Below are positions 47,588-59,418 of a DNA stretch of 64,000 nt, piece by piece. The stretch comes from Pseudisothecium myosuroides (Eukaryota; Streptophyta; Bryopsida; Hypnales; Lembophyllaceae): assembly GCA_951799445.1 (NCBI GenBank), contig OX637292.1, forward strand, positions 14,697,296 to 14,761,295, in the 5' to 3' direction. Made by a program: the position numbers and the translations under genes. The notes under the pieces are model-generated. The model saw only the letters and a program-made list of their open reading frames with translations. It made no database searches and was not told the origin of the DNA. The stretch's first letter is position 1. Every line of letters starts with the position of its first letter.

Positions 47588-50500
47588 CTAGAACTGATCC
47601 ACAATTAGAAGATTGTTGACTATGAGACCTTCGCCTACTGTTGGAAGATCAGGCGACAGATGCCATTCCCCGTCCACCAAGAACTTGATCTCGTACCTTG
47701 TGCATAACAAAACACGAATTGCATTAGCCGGATGAAACACTCCGTTCGGTAAGGTATGTTCGCACGGTGTTAAAGAGTGTTGCTACTTAGGATCTTATGA
47801 ACGAATTTAGACCTACTTCTGGACCAGATTCACATTGCAAACATCATCCCTCACACCAAGTGTGAACATACCTTTAAGAATAATGTTGACTCATCAAAAC
47901 AACAATCTGCACTTGTATTAGATTTAAAAAAATAGGGATTATCAAACCTTGATTATGTCTTCACCAAGGTTGTTAAGATTATGGCTTCCTACATTTTTAG
48001 AAGTAGAGAAAGCAAGAGTTGCAATTGGCAGATGTTGTAATCTGGGTTATATCTCTACTAAGCAAGGCGGAACCATTTCCAAGCGCCTACCCAAAAGCAC
48101 ACCCTAAACAATCTTGATGATAAGTAGATAATAAACTCAAGATGTACAAAGCGTGTCCAACAAAATTAGGACATTGTTCTAGAAATCTACTAAGTTAGAC
48201 TTTGAAAAATCATAATTAATTCATATGATATCCAAAAAGTGTACAACAAAATATTTTGGAATCTTTTCAGGAATTGTTGATAAGATCTAAAAGTATTTAT
48301 GACAATTTAATAGTGAAAACCACTCTACATGGCTTATGAGTCCAATTGTAGACCCTTCTACCTTATCCTACATGTGGATCATCGTGCCTTTAGTTGGTTG
48401 TTGCACTCCAATTCTAGAAGAATGAAAGGCATTCTCAACTAACATAGTCCAAATTTAAGTGACAAGATTTAAAGCAATCAATTGCTTTTATGAAAAGGTT
48501 CAATTATTTTATAACAAATAGAAGATTAGTGGATGTCAAAACATTGAATCAAAAACTCTACTCCTTGAGTACACTTTTGAGTTGATTACATTGACCTTAG
48601 AAGTTTGAAAACTACACTAAAAAGTGTATTTAGTGTCACTCCATACTAACTACTTACTCAAGGCTATAACTTTTTACAAAAGATGGAATATCTTTACCAA
48701 GAGCATAGATATCAATACTATTCAAAGAGGAGGATCTCTATAAACATAGTTAGTAAAAATATTCATCAAGAGTAAAAATTTGTAGCATTTTAAAAATCAA
48801 TTAGAGTAGGTGACAATAAATAGAGTTTTTTGTGTACTACTATGTGCCCAAGAAATGTCTGATAGCCCCTACTAATCCCTATCGATGCTTTTCAAATTAT
48901 CTTGTACGGAGTAGTTGAAAAACACAGTGCCTCGGAACAAAGATCCTAAATACTGTACTCCAGAAGTTCAGATTCATTCTGAGTTCTACTTTCACATAAA
49001 TAAAGAAGAAGTTTCCAGAAACAGAAAGACTACCACAAAACCAGGAGCTATTTTGAGTTTGCAATTAGACAGGAAGAAGTCGTTCCTCTGCTCAGACATT
49101 TATCAGCCAAACTCTTGTTCATAATTGGTCAAACTTCATCTAATTCAGGGTGTACTGTAAAGCGAAATTCATATATTTTTATTATTTTCTTCGGTGCTTG
49201 AAGCCTTGAACAACTGTGTCGTAGAGGGCTAGGAAAACGACTGAAATGGACAGCTGCATTTCCATTTTTAATTCTAAAAGAAGTTTGACTCCCCGGTTTT
49301 AGGTGCAGTGGAAAAGTCAAGTAGGGCCTTGAATCCGTACCTGCCTGGTCGAAGCTTCATAGTAGTGGTAAATTTAGTAAAAGTTCCCGAGCTTTCAGGT
49401 GACATTTGATCTCCTCGTGTCCATCCATCAAAGGAACCCATGACTTGCACATCCTGCTCCAAACAAACCCTTCAAATCAGACGGAAGTGACACTCGTAAG
49501 AACAACCTTGAGGTAAGGTATGTACAGTAGTTCTAAAAGCATCCCCTGCCAAAAGCATTTTGTTCCAATTATTTATTCTATTCAATCTTGTTGGGAACTG
49601 GAAGAGTATTCATGCACATCTTAGCATGCATTTTTTGGATTCTGTATGAATAAAATATGAGTCACCAAAGTGGTGTACACCTAAAACTAATCATAGTCTC
49701 TCATGTTCAGATCCTGTCCATTTTAGACAAGATTCGAAAGGGGTTCACTCCGGGTAAGGCTTGCAGTTAGGTGTAGCTACTACCTTATAGAAGACATCAA
49801 TACCACCTTAAACAGAAATTCCTCTACGAGAGGAGTGATTTTGGTGGAATTCATGCGTTCCACCAAAACTTAGGGTGCATGAGAATAAGCAGGTTCATGC
49901 AGTACCCAACGAGTAGTCAATTATTGAAGGTGAGAAACCCTTTTTATAAAAAAATTAAAAATTATAGTTTGACTATGAGAACATTACCTCAGCCATTCCA
50001 TAATAGACAAGGTCAATGCTTCGGGTTTGCACTAGGTAAAATTTCTTGATTCGCTCATCCAGAATCTTCTGCATCTCTGCAACAGAAAGAAGCAATAATT
50101 ATGAAATTTGCAGGTACCACTGCAAAGAGACTGCTTAAAATAATACAGAAGAGGTAGCCATTTTGGAAAACCCCAAACTAAAATTAGGTCGTGAATAAAT
50201 GAGGCTCAAGTTCTTAACATTTTTACATAAGATTACAATCAAGTAAAATAAACCGATGCCCTCTTGATAGATTCCAAAGTCAGATGGATATCCATTTCTA
50301 AATACCGTCGAAACTTTCAAGGGATGAGAGAACGGTTCAAACTTGATTTTAAACCATGTATTCGTTCTAATCCTTAATTCAACAGACATCGGTTCCATGT
50401 CAGGGTTTGAAGATGGACTGCCAGCCAGTGTAAGATTAATTCTCATTTCGGTACTTATAATGGAGAGACAAAAACATTGATAGCAAGGTTCTAAATAAGT

Positions 50501-53272
50501 CTTTATCATTATTTCCAGTTAGGGATTGTTACGGTGATTAGCGTTTTAAAGATTGGCATGCCTGGCGCTTGAGAAACTAACTGTCAGTTTGAAGAATTCC
50601 AGAACTCAAGCAATTTGCAGTGCAAACAATCAGATCTAGATTTTTTACATTTACCTAGTTTCACAGAAATAGTCCACCATCAGTCTTCCAGCCTTCAGAT
50701 ACAAGGCCATACTGACTTGAAGTTTTACGCATAACAGGAGCTAACATCTGTGCCTTTAACATCTGTACAATTAATGTAAGAATGCTCACCTCGAAGTCCA
50801 GTTGCAAGATGAGAGTGTATGTAGCGGCCATTGATTTTTCGGGTCCCAGGTTTGATGCCCTGTCTGCTTATTTCTTGTGTGATATTTGCTAGCGTCTGCA
50901 TTCGACCATGATCAAGGTCTGGTAAGATATCAAGACTTCGGCAATGTTGTAAGCCAGCTATGACCAAAGCTAGACCAAATAGTTGAGTCTTAAGACCAAA
51001 CAGATAATTTCAGAAGCAGAAACCCTCAGAGGTATTCTACAAACCTAGTCACATAATATTTCAGCCAGTTGTGACAAAAATTAAGTTAGAGTCTAACACA
51101 AACGCTGCAAATAGAAACGCAAATTTTAACATAAACCCCGCCAATTGTTACGCAGATAGCCATTCTAGAACACCTCTGGGGGTGGATTTTCGACTACTGT
51201 GTAAGAATCAGGACCTGAAGTTCTTTTTCCACTGCAGAAAGGTCACGTTTGGTATCCTGCAATGCATCTTCCTTCTCTCGCAGCTAACAATTCCCCCACG
51301 AGCAAAGCTGTTAGCACTATACATCCAAGATTCTATAACAACTTCCGAACCATAGTAAAATAAATAATACTACACAGATCACATGTGGTTAATTTCATTT
51401 AAAATTGCATCTATCTAAAACAGAACTCATGTGTAGTTATCTAAGAACATTATTTCAAAAAAGACTACAAAATGAAGACCAAGAACAGCAAGAACAGAAA
51501 TACAGAAGAAACCAGCGAGCATTGAAATAGGCAGCAAAAGACCTGGTCAAAGCACCGACCTTATGTTGTAAAGTACGAATGTATTGATTTGCCTCACTTA
51601 GATTCTTCAGCAGCTGTGACCTTCCTTCATTTTTGTGCACAGCACCCAACTGCCTCACAATAGAATTAACACCTGATACTGAGATGTTAAAGACAGTATA
51701 TAAAATAAACATTAAAACTAAAATCGAGCATACCAAGCGAAGATTCTGCAATTTGAAGATATCTTTGAATTGGAAATAGATTATCCAAGTACTAGTTACG
51801 TGCGTGCCACTCTTAGTTTGTTTGACAACATATAAGAAAATAGGATATGATTGGAATTCAATCATCATGCCTAAAATGGCAGTGTGCAACAACATGCTAC
51901 TTCCACTTGCTCACAGTTGCCAATCTATTCCTACTGTCAGGGAACTAATGATTTCCAGGGCTTCCTTCGAAATCATTGAACTCAAGATGTAAAAGAAAAC
52001 AAAGAAAGATGTCAGTAAGACCGGAACATCATAAAACCCTAATTCTTCCTTGAATTAGAGGACGAGCCTAAGGTGCTAGGAGCTTCTTTCAAGACATTAT
52101 TACAAAGATTGTGCGATTCTGAAGAAAACTTTGAACTGAAATTATATTATCCAAGTACTACTTAAATAACACTCTCGAGTAATAATGGCATGACACATTG
52201 TGAGAACAGTGCCAAATCAGAGCCAATCAAACAAATTAAACCTCCACCGTACTCTCACTTGGTTCAAATTGTAAGGTATCCTCACCCTTTTGCAATACTA
52301 GCCATTTGTCACCAGCTAGAATAAATTTCTTCACAACCGCTCAACCGCCCACATATGGTAAAGCGTTTACTCAAACTCAACACTAGTTTTCAAAAGGAAC
52401 CAATGGAAGTTGAAGAGTTGTTTGAAGCAACCAATGAGAGTTGAAGCATTTTGTATTTCAAGGATGTCCGATTAGTGTCAACAATAGGTGTTCCTATGAA
52501 TTCACCTTTGAAAATTCGTAGTACATTAATACAAAATCTAAGCATTCTCAAACCAATTGCATTCACTTTTGCTTTCATTTGCTAACATTGTGATATGATC
52601 TTTTCCCCAAATTGTATTCAAAATTGTTGTCTTGAAAAAAAGCATCTATTCTAGGTGCGGATACCGTACTACACCTAATGGGTCTGAATAAGCAATTGAG
52701 CATTGTTCATATTATTGAATCACCTAATTTTTGGTTGGATATTGTCGGAAGTCAATAGAGTATTTTAGTTTCTCTTCTTATGCATTCTTTGAACACTGGA
52801 TGAATCAACTATAAATTTTCAAAGTGCTCCAAATAGATGTTCCCAAAACCAACCCTAGGATCTCATGAATAGAGGCAGTACATTTTAGGCTGTAGGGGTC
52901 AATTTTAGAAAGGGATCACAATCAGGTGCAGTTCACTTAGGGCTTTCTTTTCAAGCCAATTGAAAGCGCTCACTAGAATTCTACGCCGCAACAAGCACTA
53001 GCGCGTGGGAAACAAACCTCAGTGGGGGTGTCAGCTGCTTCCCCATTGAAGGAGCTAAACTGGAAATCCGCCACTCCGTTCAAATCATTCCTCAAAACAG
53101 CAGCATCTTCATTGGGCAAGCTTGAATTTCGTACCAAAAAACGAGAACCCATCGCCCAATTTCTAGGTCTCTGTCTGCGCTTGCCTCGCCCATGCTCATT
53201 AAACCCTAAACCTAGCCTACAATGCCACCCACAAAACAGACTATCAACGCCTCTTTCATACGCAGTTTCCAA
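47588..53272 (-). CDS. PTST-like (PTST3-type) plastid protein with C-terminal CBM48; gene model incomplete in the middle
   Basis: PTST2/PTST3 are plastid proteins that bind glucan and starch synthase 4 in starch granule initiation. Supported exons (minus strand): 53272-53018 (85 aa, Arg/Ser-rich N terminus, likely transit peptide); 51672-51560; 51283-about 51198; about 50935-50790; 50076-49988; 49453-49341; 47696-47588. The central exons give a coiled coil (NQYIRTLQHK, then LREKEDALQDTKRDL). Next comes GIKPGTRKINGRYIHSHL. The CBM48 is split over the last two exons: VQVMGSFDGW, KLRPGR, then YEIKFLVDGEWHLSPD, GLIVNNLLIVD. One or more small exons between 51990 and 51740 are needed to join phases. 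Candidate pieces read EALEIISSL and IAESSLG. Two acceptor/donor choices around 51215/51198 and 50935 are also uncertain. At least two introns carry MITE copies. The CBM48 identity is firm; PTST3 over PTST2 is judged from motifs only. Confidence 0.85.
49560..49800. mobile_element. ACTACACCTAA-family MITE in a PTST-like intron, copy 4
   Basis: Shares TGCATTTTTTGGATTCTGTA, GAATAAAATATGAGTCACCAAAGTGxTG-type, CATAGTCTCTCATGTTC, TTTTAGACAAGATTC and the closing GTTAGGTGTAGCTAC with family members. It lies in the intron between the exons ending at 49988 and starting at 49453. The left end is eroded. Confidence 0.6.
52650..52940. mobile_element. ACTACACCTAA-family MITE in PTST-like intron 1, copy 5
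   Basis: Opens ACTACACCTAATGGGTCTG and closes GATCACAATCAGGTGCAGTTC as inverted ends. The interior has AATAAGCAATTGAGCATTG, TTTTCAAAGTGCTCCAAATAG and GGGGTCAATTTTAGAAAGGG. Confidence 0.75.
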
Positions 53273-53450
53273 ACTACTACGATTTCACAAAAAGCCCACA
53301 TTGTGCACAGAACATCACTAAAATCCCGCAACTGATCAGCTGGTACCCCAACAATGAGCTACCCAATTTCATAGAAATTTGGAAGAAGTACAAATAGTTG
53401 ATTCACTTACAGAGCTTGAGAAGATGAGAGGGATGTAGCAAAGGCCGCCA

Positions 53451-53760
53451 TTAAGCTTTGCAATCCGAATATGATACTGGACTCGTAGCAATTGCTACAC
53501 AAAGATGGCTCTCAATCTCAAATTCTAAAACTGGGGTGAGTGAGACTGATTCCTGTGCTTGTGCATCAAAATGAGTCTCCGACAGTACATGAGAAATAAG
53601 GTGTGTGTGAAATGAGGGACCAGGAGCCGGAGTTTGAGAAAAACATAGGACGGAAATTCTATGAAGCACCAAAACTGGGGTCTCATGGAGTTTGGTGTTG
53701 TGTTTTTTGTACTGTTCTTAGTGAAGCCTTCCTCTGACACCCTGGTGCAAACTAGGGAGA
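53451..53760 (-). mobile_element. Decayed TTAA MITE (CCCTTAAACGTCGA family) just upstream of the PTST-like gene
   Basis: In reverse orientation it carries CAGAGGAAGGCTTCACTAAG, AACACxACACCAAACTC, TGGTGCTTCATAGAATTTC and TTTCTCAAACTCCGGCTCC, matching the interior of the 31.4-kb elements. The ends are lost. It starts ~180 bp 5' of the PTST-like start codon, in its promoter region. Confidence 0.65.
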
Positions 53761-56367
53761 ACTTTATTTATTTGTTTGTTTGTATAGTATTTAAGTTATG
53801 TCCTAACAATAAAAAAAAATTTTGTATGAGTTTTTAATGAATCTCCAATAAGGTAGAGGCAACCATTTCTAATACTTTACCCTAAACCAATCTTGAAATT
53901 TTGTAGATGTAGGAAGTTCAAAATGTACACCTTGCATACATGAATGCAACAAATGTTTTGGGATACAACATATATTTGAACTTCACAAATTCAAAGAATA
54001 TTAAAAAAATACCATTTTTTTTTTAAATTCATGATTTTCAATTGCCAATGTGTTAAAAATAATTTAATGTCTTGATTCCACCTCAAAGTATGTAGAATTG
54101 CTTATTATAGTGTTGGTTATAAGTGCTTTTACCTTATGTCAAGTTTGTCAGATTGAAGGAATTCCAAGACTTTATCACTTTTCAAGGTTGAAACTAAAAT
54201 CTACATTGGTCATTGTTTTTGGAGATTTGTATAGATAAATGACGCAATTTATGGCATGACAAGAGATTATGCTATTGATGCTAGTATCATTAGAGCTATA
54301 CATAACATTTGTGGATCTTTAGAGCTAAAAATAACATTCTTGAATCATTGCATCTTAGGGATAACATTTTGAACCAATTAGAAGATCATCATTTTAGAAG
54401 AAGGCATTTGTAGGTTTTGATGGAACTCTTGGAACAATAGAGAAAATAATATTAACGATTATCAAACTATGGAATTGCCAAGAGAGAATGGTGAACCTAT
54501 AAAAATCAGATGGAAATCTTTATGAGCAAAATAAAATATCTTTGTGTGTAATATAGAATATTTTATGAATAATATAGAATATTGATCTCTTTGGAAGGTG
54601 AATAATGCTTTGGTTCTGAATGTTACAATAGCAATAAAATTGGTTACGCATGATCTGAATTCCACGTTTTGGGTTTAATTTTATGATTCATTTGTTCTAT
54701 AGATGTAGTTAGTTTTATATGATGATGCATAGAGGTTTTGAGTAACATAAAATAAAATAGTGTTATAGAAATTTAAAGATCTATAGTTTGACCTCAAAAC
54801 AAACAAAACAAAATATCAGCCCTGAGATTATGAATGCTTGAACCAAGGTAAGCAACCAAACTCAACCAAATCAATAGCTAGGCATAAAGTGAAAACACAC
54901 AAAAGCGTCAAAATAAGCAATTCGGAGTAGTTGGAGGCACCTTATTCTAGAAAAACAAAACAAAACATTTTTATAGTATATTAGCAATTAAGAATTATGA
55001 ATTTCAAAAAAATAGAATTTTTGGATAACACATATAATTGTTATGAATTTTCAAAGTGGAATTCCCTAAGCCACTAAAACCATCACAAAGCTTGATTATA
55101 ATATTGAAATCTACACTACATAGTGAAATTGGGTTGCCTTATCTCCCCAAAGTTACTTTACAAGCCATCAAAGCAATATGTATTTTTATTGATATTTCCA
55201 TTTGTACACATCAAGGTTCATGAATCCCAATTACAAACAATACTTATTCAAAAGTACAATAGTGCATTCTTGTACAATAACAATAAATATTTATATAGTG
55301 TCAAGAACCATTGCATTAAAAAAACCCGAATCAAAGACAACCAAGCCGTGAGGCTGGACAATGAAGAGAACCGAGTAGAAACTACATAGACAAGTAGCTA
55401 CTGAAACAAGCAAAGAAGAGGACCCTTCTAGCTTCAAAAAATGTTGGAGCCAAACCTATGAGCTAAGGATAGAGAGTGTATCCAACTAAGGTCAAACTTA
55501 GCCCAAATTCTAGTAGCATGATTAGGATGTTGGCAAGCCCCAAATTGGGCTTTAAGTTCTCAATTCACTATTTAGTGTAGAGAATTAGCAATCAACAAAT
55601 TGCAATTAAGTATGGGAACGGTTTATTTGCATTTTCAGAGACACTTTCACTAGCATGCATCTATCATCAAAGTCATCAAAATCAAATTCGAATTTGAGCA
55701 ATAACTTAAAAGGTTGGGGATTCAGATTGTCATCACACAAGAATGTAGATAATAGACTGCAAATCTGTACTCATGATATTGTTCCTCTCTGTTGTGACAT
55801 GTTTGGGAAACCCAAACATGAAGGTGGCGGAATGGGTTGATCACACAATGAATGACTTTGTCCCAAAATTCCTGAAAACAATAATATTGCCAAATTCTAG
55901 AGCGTCTTAAAACTGACATACTGGATGTAGATTAGACTAACTTCAAAATCATGTCGTACCATAAGCTTAACTAAATTAAAACTACTTCTGAATTGAAAAC
56001 ATCGTCCACACGTCCAAAAAATTGAAAACATCGTCCACTGCATCCAAAAAATGTTGGAGCTACAATTCAAAAACAACAGAGGTCACCTCTGGAATTACCC
56101 AGCCTGGGCCTCCATCCTCAACTTCATTTCTTCTATGGCACAACTTCCATGAATAGGCCCACAACAAATTTAGCAGCTAGAATTTAAAAAATAAACCGTC
56201 TTGCTAATCACTACTCAGTAACACTACTTCGTATTTTTGATGTCAGTGCCACATGTGGGTCTCTTTTTCCACACATTTAAACAAGTCTATTGCCCTAATT
56301 TCCCTCTGTAGATGAAAGTTTAGAAAAAAAATATAGTACAGGAATGAAAGTCTCAACAGTATACAGA
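53761..56367. other. AT-rich spacer and 3' flank of RTF2
   Basis: No gene seen. Short direct repeats AATATAGAATATT occur near 54548 and 54569. A segment near 55333-55380 (CCAAGCCGTGAGGCTGGACAATGAAGAG) resembles 23231-23258 (CCAAGCCACACAGGCTAGAC, AATGAAGAG) and may be a dispersed repeat. About 56100-56367 is probably RTF2 3' UTR. Confidence 0.4.
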
Positions 56368-58109
56368 TCAGTTTCTCGCAAGAGGAAGAGACCGGCAAGA
56401 GTAAGTCTCCTTGAACGTCCCCTTGCTTGACGACGTGAAGATCGAAGCATACACAGCTTTTGTGGCATTCTCTGGTAACTTATCAGATGCTTTATATTTT
56501 TTAGTTACGGTAACCAGATCTGAACCCTTTGGTCTCGCCACTTGTGCAACCTCCAAATCCGGTGAGACTTCTCCTTTTCGTTTATTACCGTTCTGCAATA
56601 AGATATTCTCCGACTTCTTGCTCTCTGATTTAGCTGCATCTCCGACATGTTGCTCTGTTTTATCTACCTTCCCATTCTTAACCTTCTTTGGCCTCTTCTC
56701 TTGAACCATAGCTTTCTCTGCTTCCATCCTTTCCCTCAAAACAGTGACCTGCAAGAAACGACAGTATGAGAAAGAAATGACAAATACACCAAGAACGAGC
56801 GAAACACGAAGTATGACAAATTTCTTCAGTACAGACATGCCATAGAAAACAGATATGGCCCTACACTAGAATCCTCTAAAAATTTCATGCTCCATGACAA
56901 ATTTCTAGAGGATTCTAGTGTATTATTAAATCTGAAGGTCAATGAGATCAACTGCTAGAAGGCCCCTTCTCCATAATGTTTTATTAAACCCTAAGCAGGA
57001 CACGCTGCAGAGCCAAGCGGCCGTTCGTGTCTCATATAGTTATAAATTATGTGGGTATTCTATAACACTCTGAAGCCAGGGTGGGATTCTTCATCTGCAG
57101 GGGCATATCTGCAGGGTACAGACATACTGAAGAAATTTTTTACGACAAATTTCTTCAGTACAGATATGTCATAGTATTCCAACAGCTGCAAACAAACCCG
57201 TAATTCGAACCTTGACATTCCAAACAGAGTTCAACCACTAGAAATACAGACCGAACCACCCCATCGGTACTGCAAGCAAACAAAGGCTACTAACACAAGC
57301 ATTCATCGTCATCCACCAAAAGAATGCATCCCTTCCAAACAGGTCAAAGAGCGATAATTAGGGTTTAGAACTTAGGGTACCTCCTCCTCGGAGCCATTGA
57401 GCGGGATCTTGTCCACTTCCGTGAACGGCACATAACACACCGCACACGACGCCGACGCCACCTCCTTCAACGCCCGTGCACTCAACACATGCCCACACTT
57501 CCGCAGCGCAAAAAACTTAAACTTCCCATTCAATTCCTGTCCCGTGATCGGACACTGAAACTTGCTCCCGGAGTTTTCACCCTCGGGATTCACCCCCGGA
57601 ATCGACTCCAAATGCACCGTCACCAGATCCTTCAACCCCTTGATGTAGCCCAACCTCTTCGGCATCGACTTCGTCAGCAGCGCATGCACCACCGCTTCCT
57701 TGTTGTAAATATTCCCAAGTAAATCAATCACGCACGGGGGTTTCAACGGCTCCGACGTGAGAGCGCAATTCGTGAACTTCGCCAGCTTGATCTCGTTGGG
57801 ATCCACTTTGTCGGGCTTCTTCGTGGCGTACATATTCAAGTAGCAGTCGCGCGACTCAGCGCCCGTGGCTCCTCCATCGCCACCACCTCCGCGGAGACGA
57901 AACCCTAACCCTAACGTGGAATAACTTGGAATCGCGTAATCCATCAAGCGTGAGGCGTCGGACAGAGGGCGACCTGCAAAGGAAAAATACGCATCGGTGA
58001 CGCTGCTCTGAGGGAAAATCAATCTTCTTATTGAGCCTACGGTTTGCGAGGCTGAGACGCGGAGCGCAACCGTTCCGCCATCGCCATTCTCGACAAAGAG
58101 CTGAATCAT
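56368..58109 (-). CDS. RTF2: Replication termination factor 2 homologue with N-terminal ubiquitin-like domain, complete, 2 exons
   Basis: Nuclear protein of the Rtf2 family, linked to replication fork stability and, in plants and fission yeast, to pre-mRNA splicing. Exons 58109-57381 (243 codons) and 56748-56368 (126 codons plus stop) join in phase 0 to give 369 aa, near the plant norm. Residues 1-75 form a ubiquitin-like fold (MIQLFVEN, FSFAGRPLSDASRL, STLGLGFRLRGG). The Rtf2 domain follows from GGDGGATGAESRDCYLNM: a first C-x-DLLGNIYNKE half (C115, C126), then the C2HC2 RING-like half FQCPITGQEL (C186), KCGHVLSARALKE (C205, H207) and CAVC (C222, C225). The C-terminal exon is basic and helical (LRERMEAE, EKRPKKVKNGK) and may hold a nuclear localisation signal. 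The RLRGG motif at 71-75 matches the end of ubiquitin. The start is the first ATG and opens the UBL. Confidence 0.96.
56863..56921. repeat. Inverted repeat downstream of the RTF2 intron acceptor
   Basis: ACACTAGAATCCTCTA at 56863-56878 is exactly inverted at 56906-56921, with further partial pairing inward (AAAATTT / AAATTTC). It lies inside the RTF2 intron. A separate direct repeat, ACAAATTTCTTCAGTACAGA, occurs in the intron near 56817 and 57146. Confidence 0.8.
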
Positions 58110-58386
58110 GTTCTCTAGGAGGAATTGGACAAGGAAAATTCGAAAAAAGGGAACCCGATGCAGAATTCTATTGTTTCGAAAGATTAATGAAAGGGTAGCG
58201 GTGCGAATTGAGGAAGCGTGATATTGCTACAAACGTTCAGAGGCTTGGAGGTGGACTGAAGAATACTGAAATAGTGTTTGCGGAGAAGAGCGTGATGAAG
58301 GAAGTATCGTTTGCGGGTTCGGAAATGGATGAATGTTCGTTGAGGATGAGTTTCGTTCGGGTGGTGGATTTCTGTTATCTAGATGG

Positions 58387-58394
58387 CACGTGTC
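58387..58394. promoter_or_regulatory. G-box/ABRE-type element upstream of RTF2
   Basis: CACGTGTC lies about 280 bp upstream of the RTF2 start. The core matches plant bZIP G-box/ABRE sites. A single 8-mer is weak evidence of function. Confidence 0.25.
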
Positions 58395-58474
58395 GGTCAT
58401 AGCATGGTCTTCAGCGGGGACCGAAGCTAATAACCCTTGAAGGGTCTGAAAGCCCTTTGTGGCCGTATATATAG

Positions 58475-59058
58475 TACTCCCTCTGTCTCAAAATAAATCA
58501 AGGGTTTTCCAAATATACTTGTCTCAAATTAAATTCGGAATTGGCTCTCTACAACTTGATGGACAACAACTGAAGCTAGTTCAAACACCCTGGAGCAAAA
58601 GAATCTATAGATGTCACATTCCAAAGACTTTATAGCAATTCAATCGTTGCAAAAGGAATCAAAACGAAACTTCTAACCAATCAAAGGCAAAAAATTCAAC
58701 CCAAAACTGTACAAAAACAGCTACTAACAAATCTCTTGTTGAGAATTTCTTGGAGTTGAATCACAAAATATTGTTAGAATTGAATACAATAGACATCAAT
58801 GAATGTCATTGCACCAACATTGCTCGAAGAATGATCAAAATTAATACCACTGGAGCAATTTCAAAAAGGACAAATTTTTTTCACTTTCACCGCTTATTTT
58901 CAACATGCAGTGCTTCACTTTTAACTTCCATTTTTTCACATCTAGTGGGATTTAGTAGAAGCTACATGTCTCCGCAATCCCTTGAAAAGAGGAACAATTC
59001 ATGCATTAATCTAGCCATTTCTAAGAAACCCCAGATTTATTTCGAGACAGAGGGAGTA
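58475..59058. mobile_element. Stowaway-like (Tc1/mariner) MITE, unusually long
   Basis: TA at 58475-58476 and 59057-59058 flanks a 580-bp element with ends CTCCCTCTGTCTCAAAATAA and the complement of TTTCGAGACAGAGGGAG. TA target site and CTCCCTC ends are diagnostic of plant Stowaway elements. The interior is AT-rich, with a 103-codon plus-strand frame that shows no transposase features. Confidence 0.9.
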
Positions 59059-59365
59059 TAAGGTAGTCTGCTCTAAAAGCAAGCAGGCTCTAAAAGCGGT
59101 CATGACACAGAGGTACATTTTGCTTTCTTCAATGTACCAAAGGTATACATTTCAGGAGGAGGTTAGTTTTAGTGACCACTGCGTTTCAACTTCAAAAATT
59201 TGTAACTAATTTCACGAAGGTCCAAAAAATATGAAACGACTTGGGTTAAATGCCAATTCCATTTTTCTTCCTCCAAAACTTAACTGAAAATTGTTTCAAG
59301 GAGTTCTAACTTCCCCGAAAAGGTAAACAATTCTTAAATGGTCGCTTTAAGAGCAGACTACCTTA
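59059..59365 (-). mobile_element. MITE with TAAGGTAGTCTGCTCT ends, copy 2
   Basis: Starts TAAGGTAGTCTGCTCTAAAA and ends GAGCAGACTACCTTA, flanked by TA on both sides (59057-59058 and 59366-59367). It is the inverted counterpart of the copy at 30121-30428. Its left TA is shared with the Stowaway-like element, so the two abut with no base between. Confidence 0.88.
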
Positions 59366-59418
59366 TACGTAGTATTATATTATGAATTCAATGATATAGA
59401 GAGAAAGAATTCAATGAT

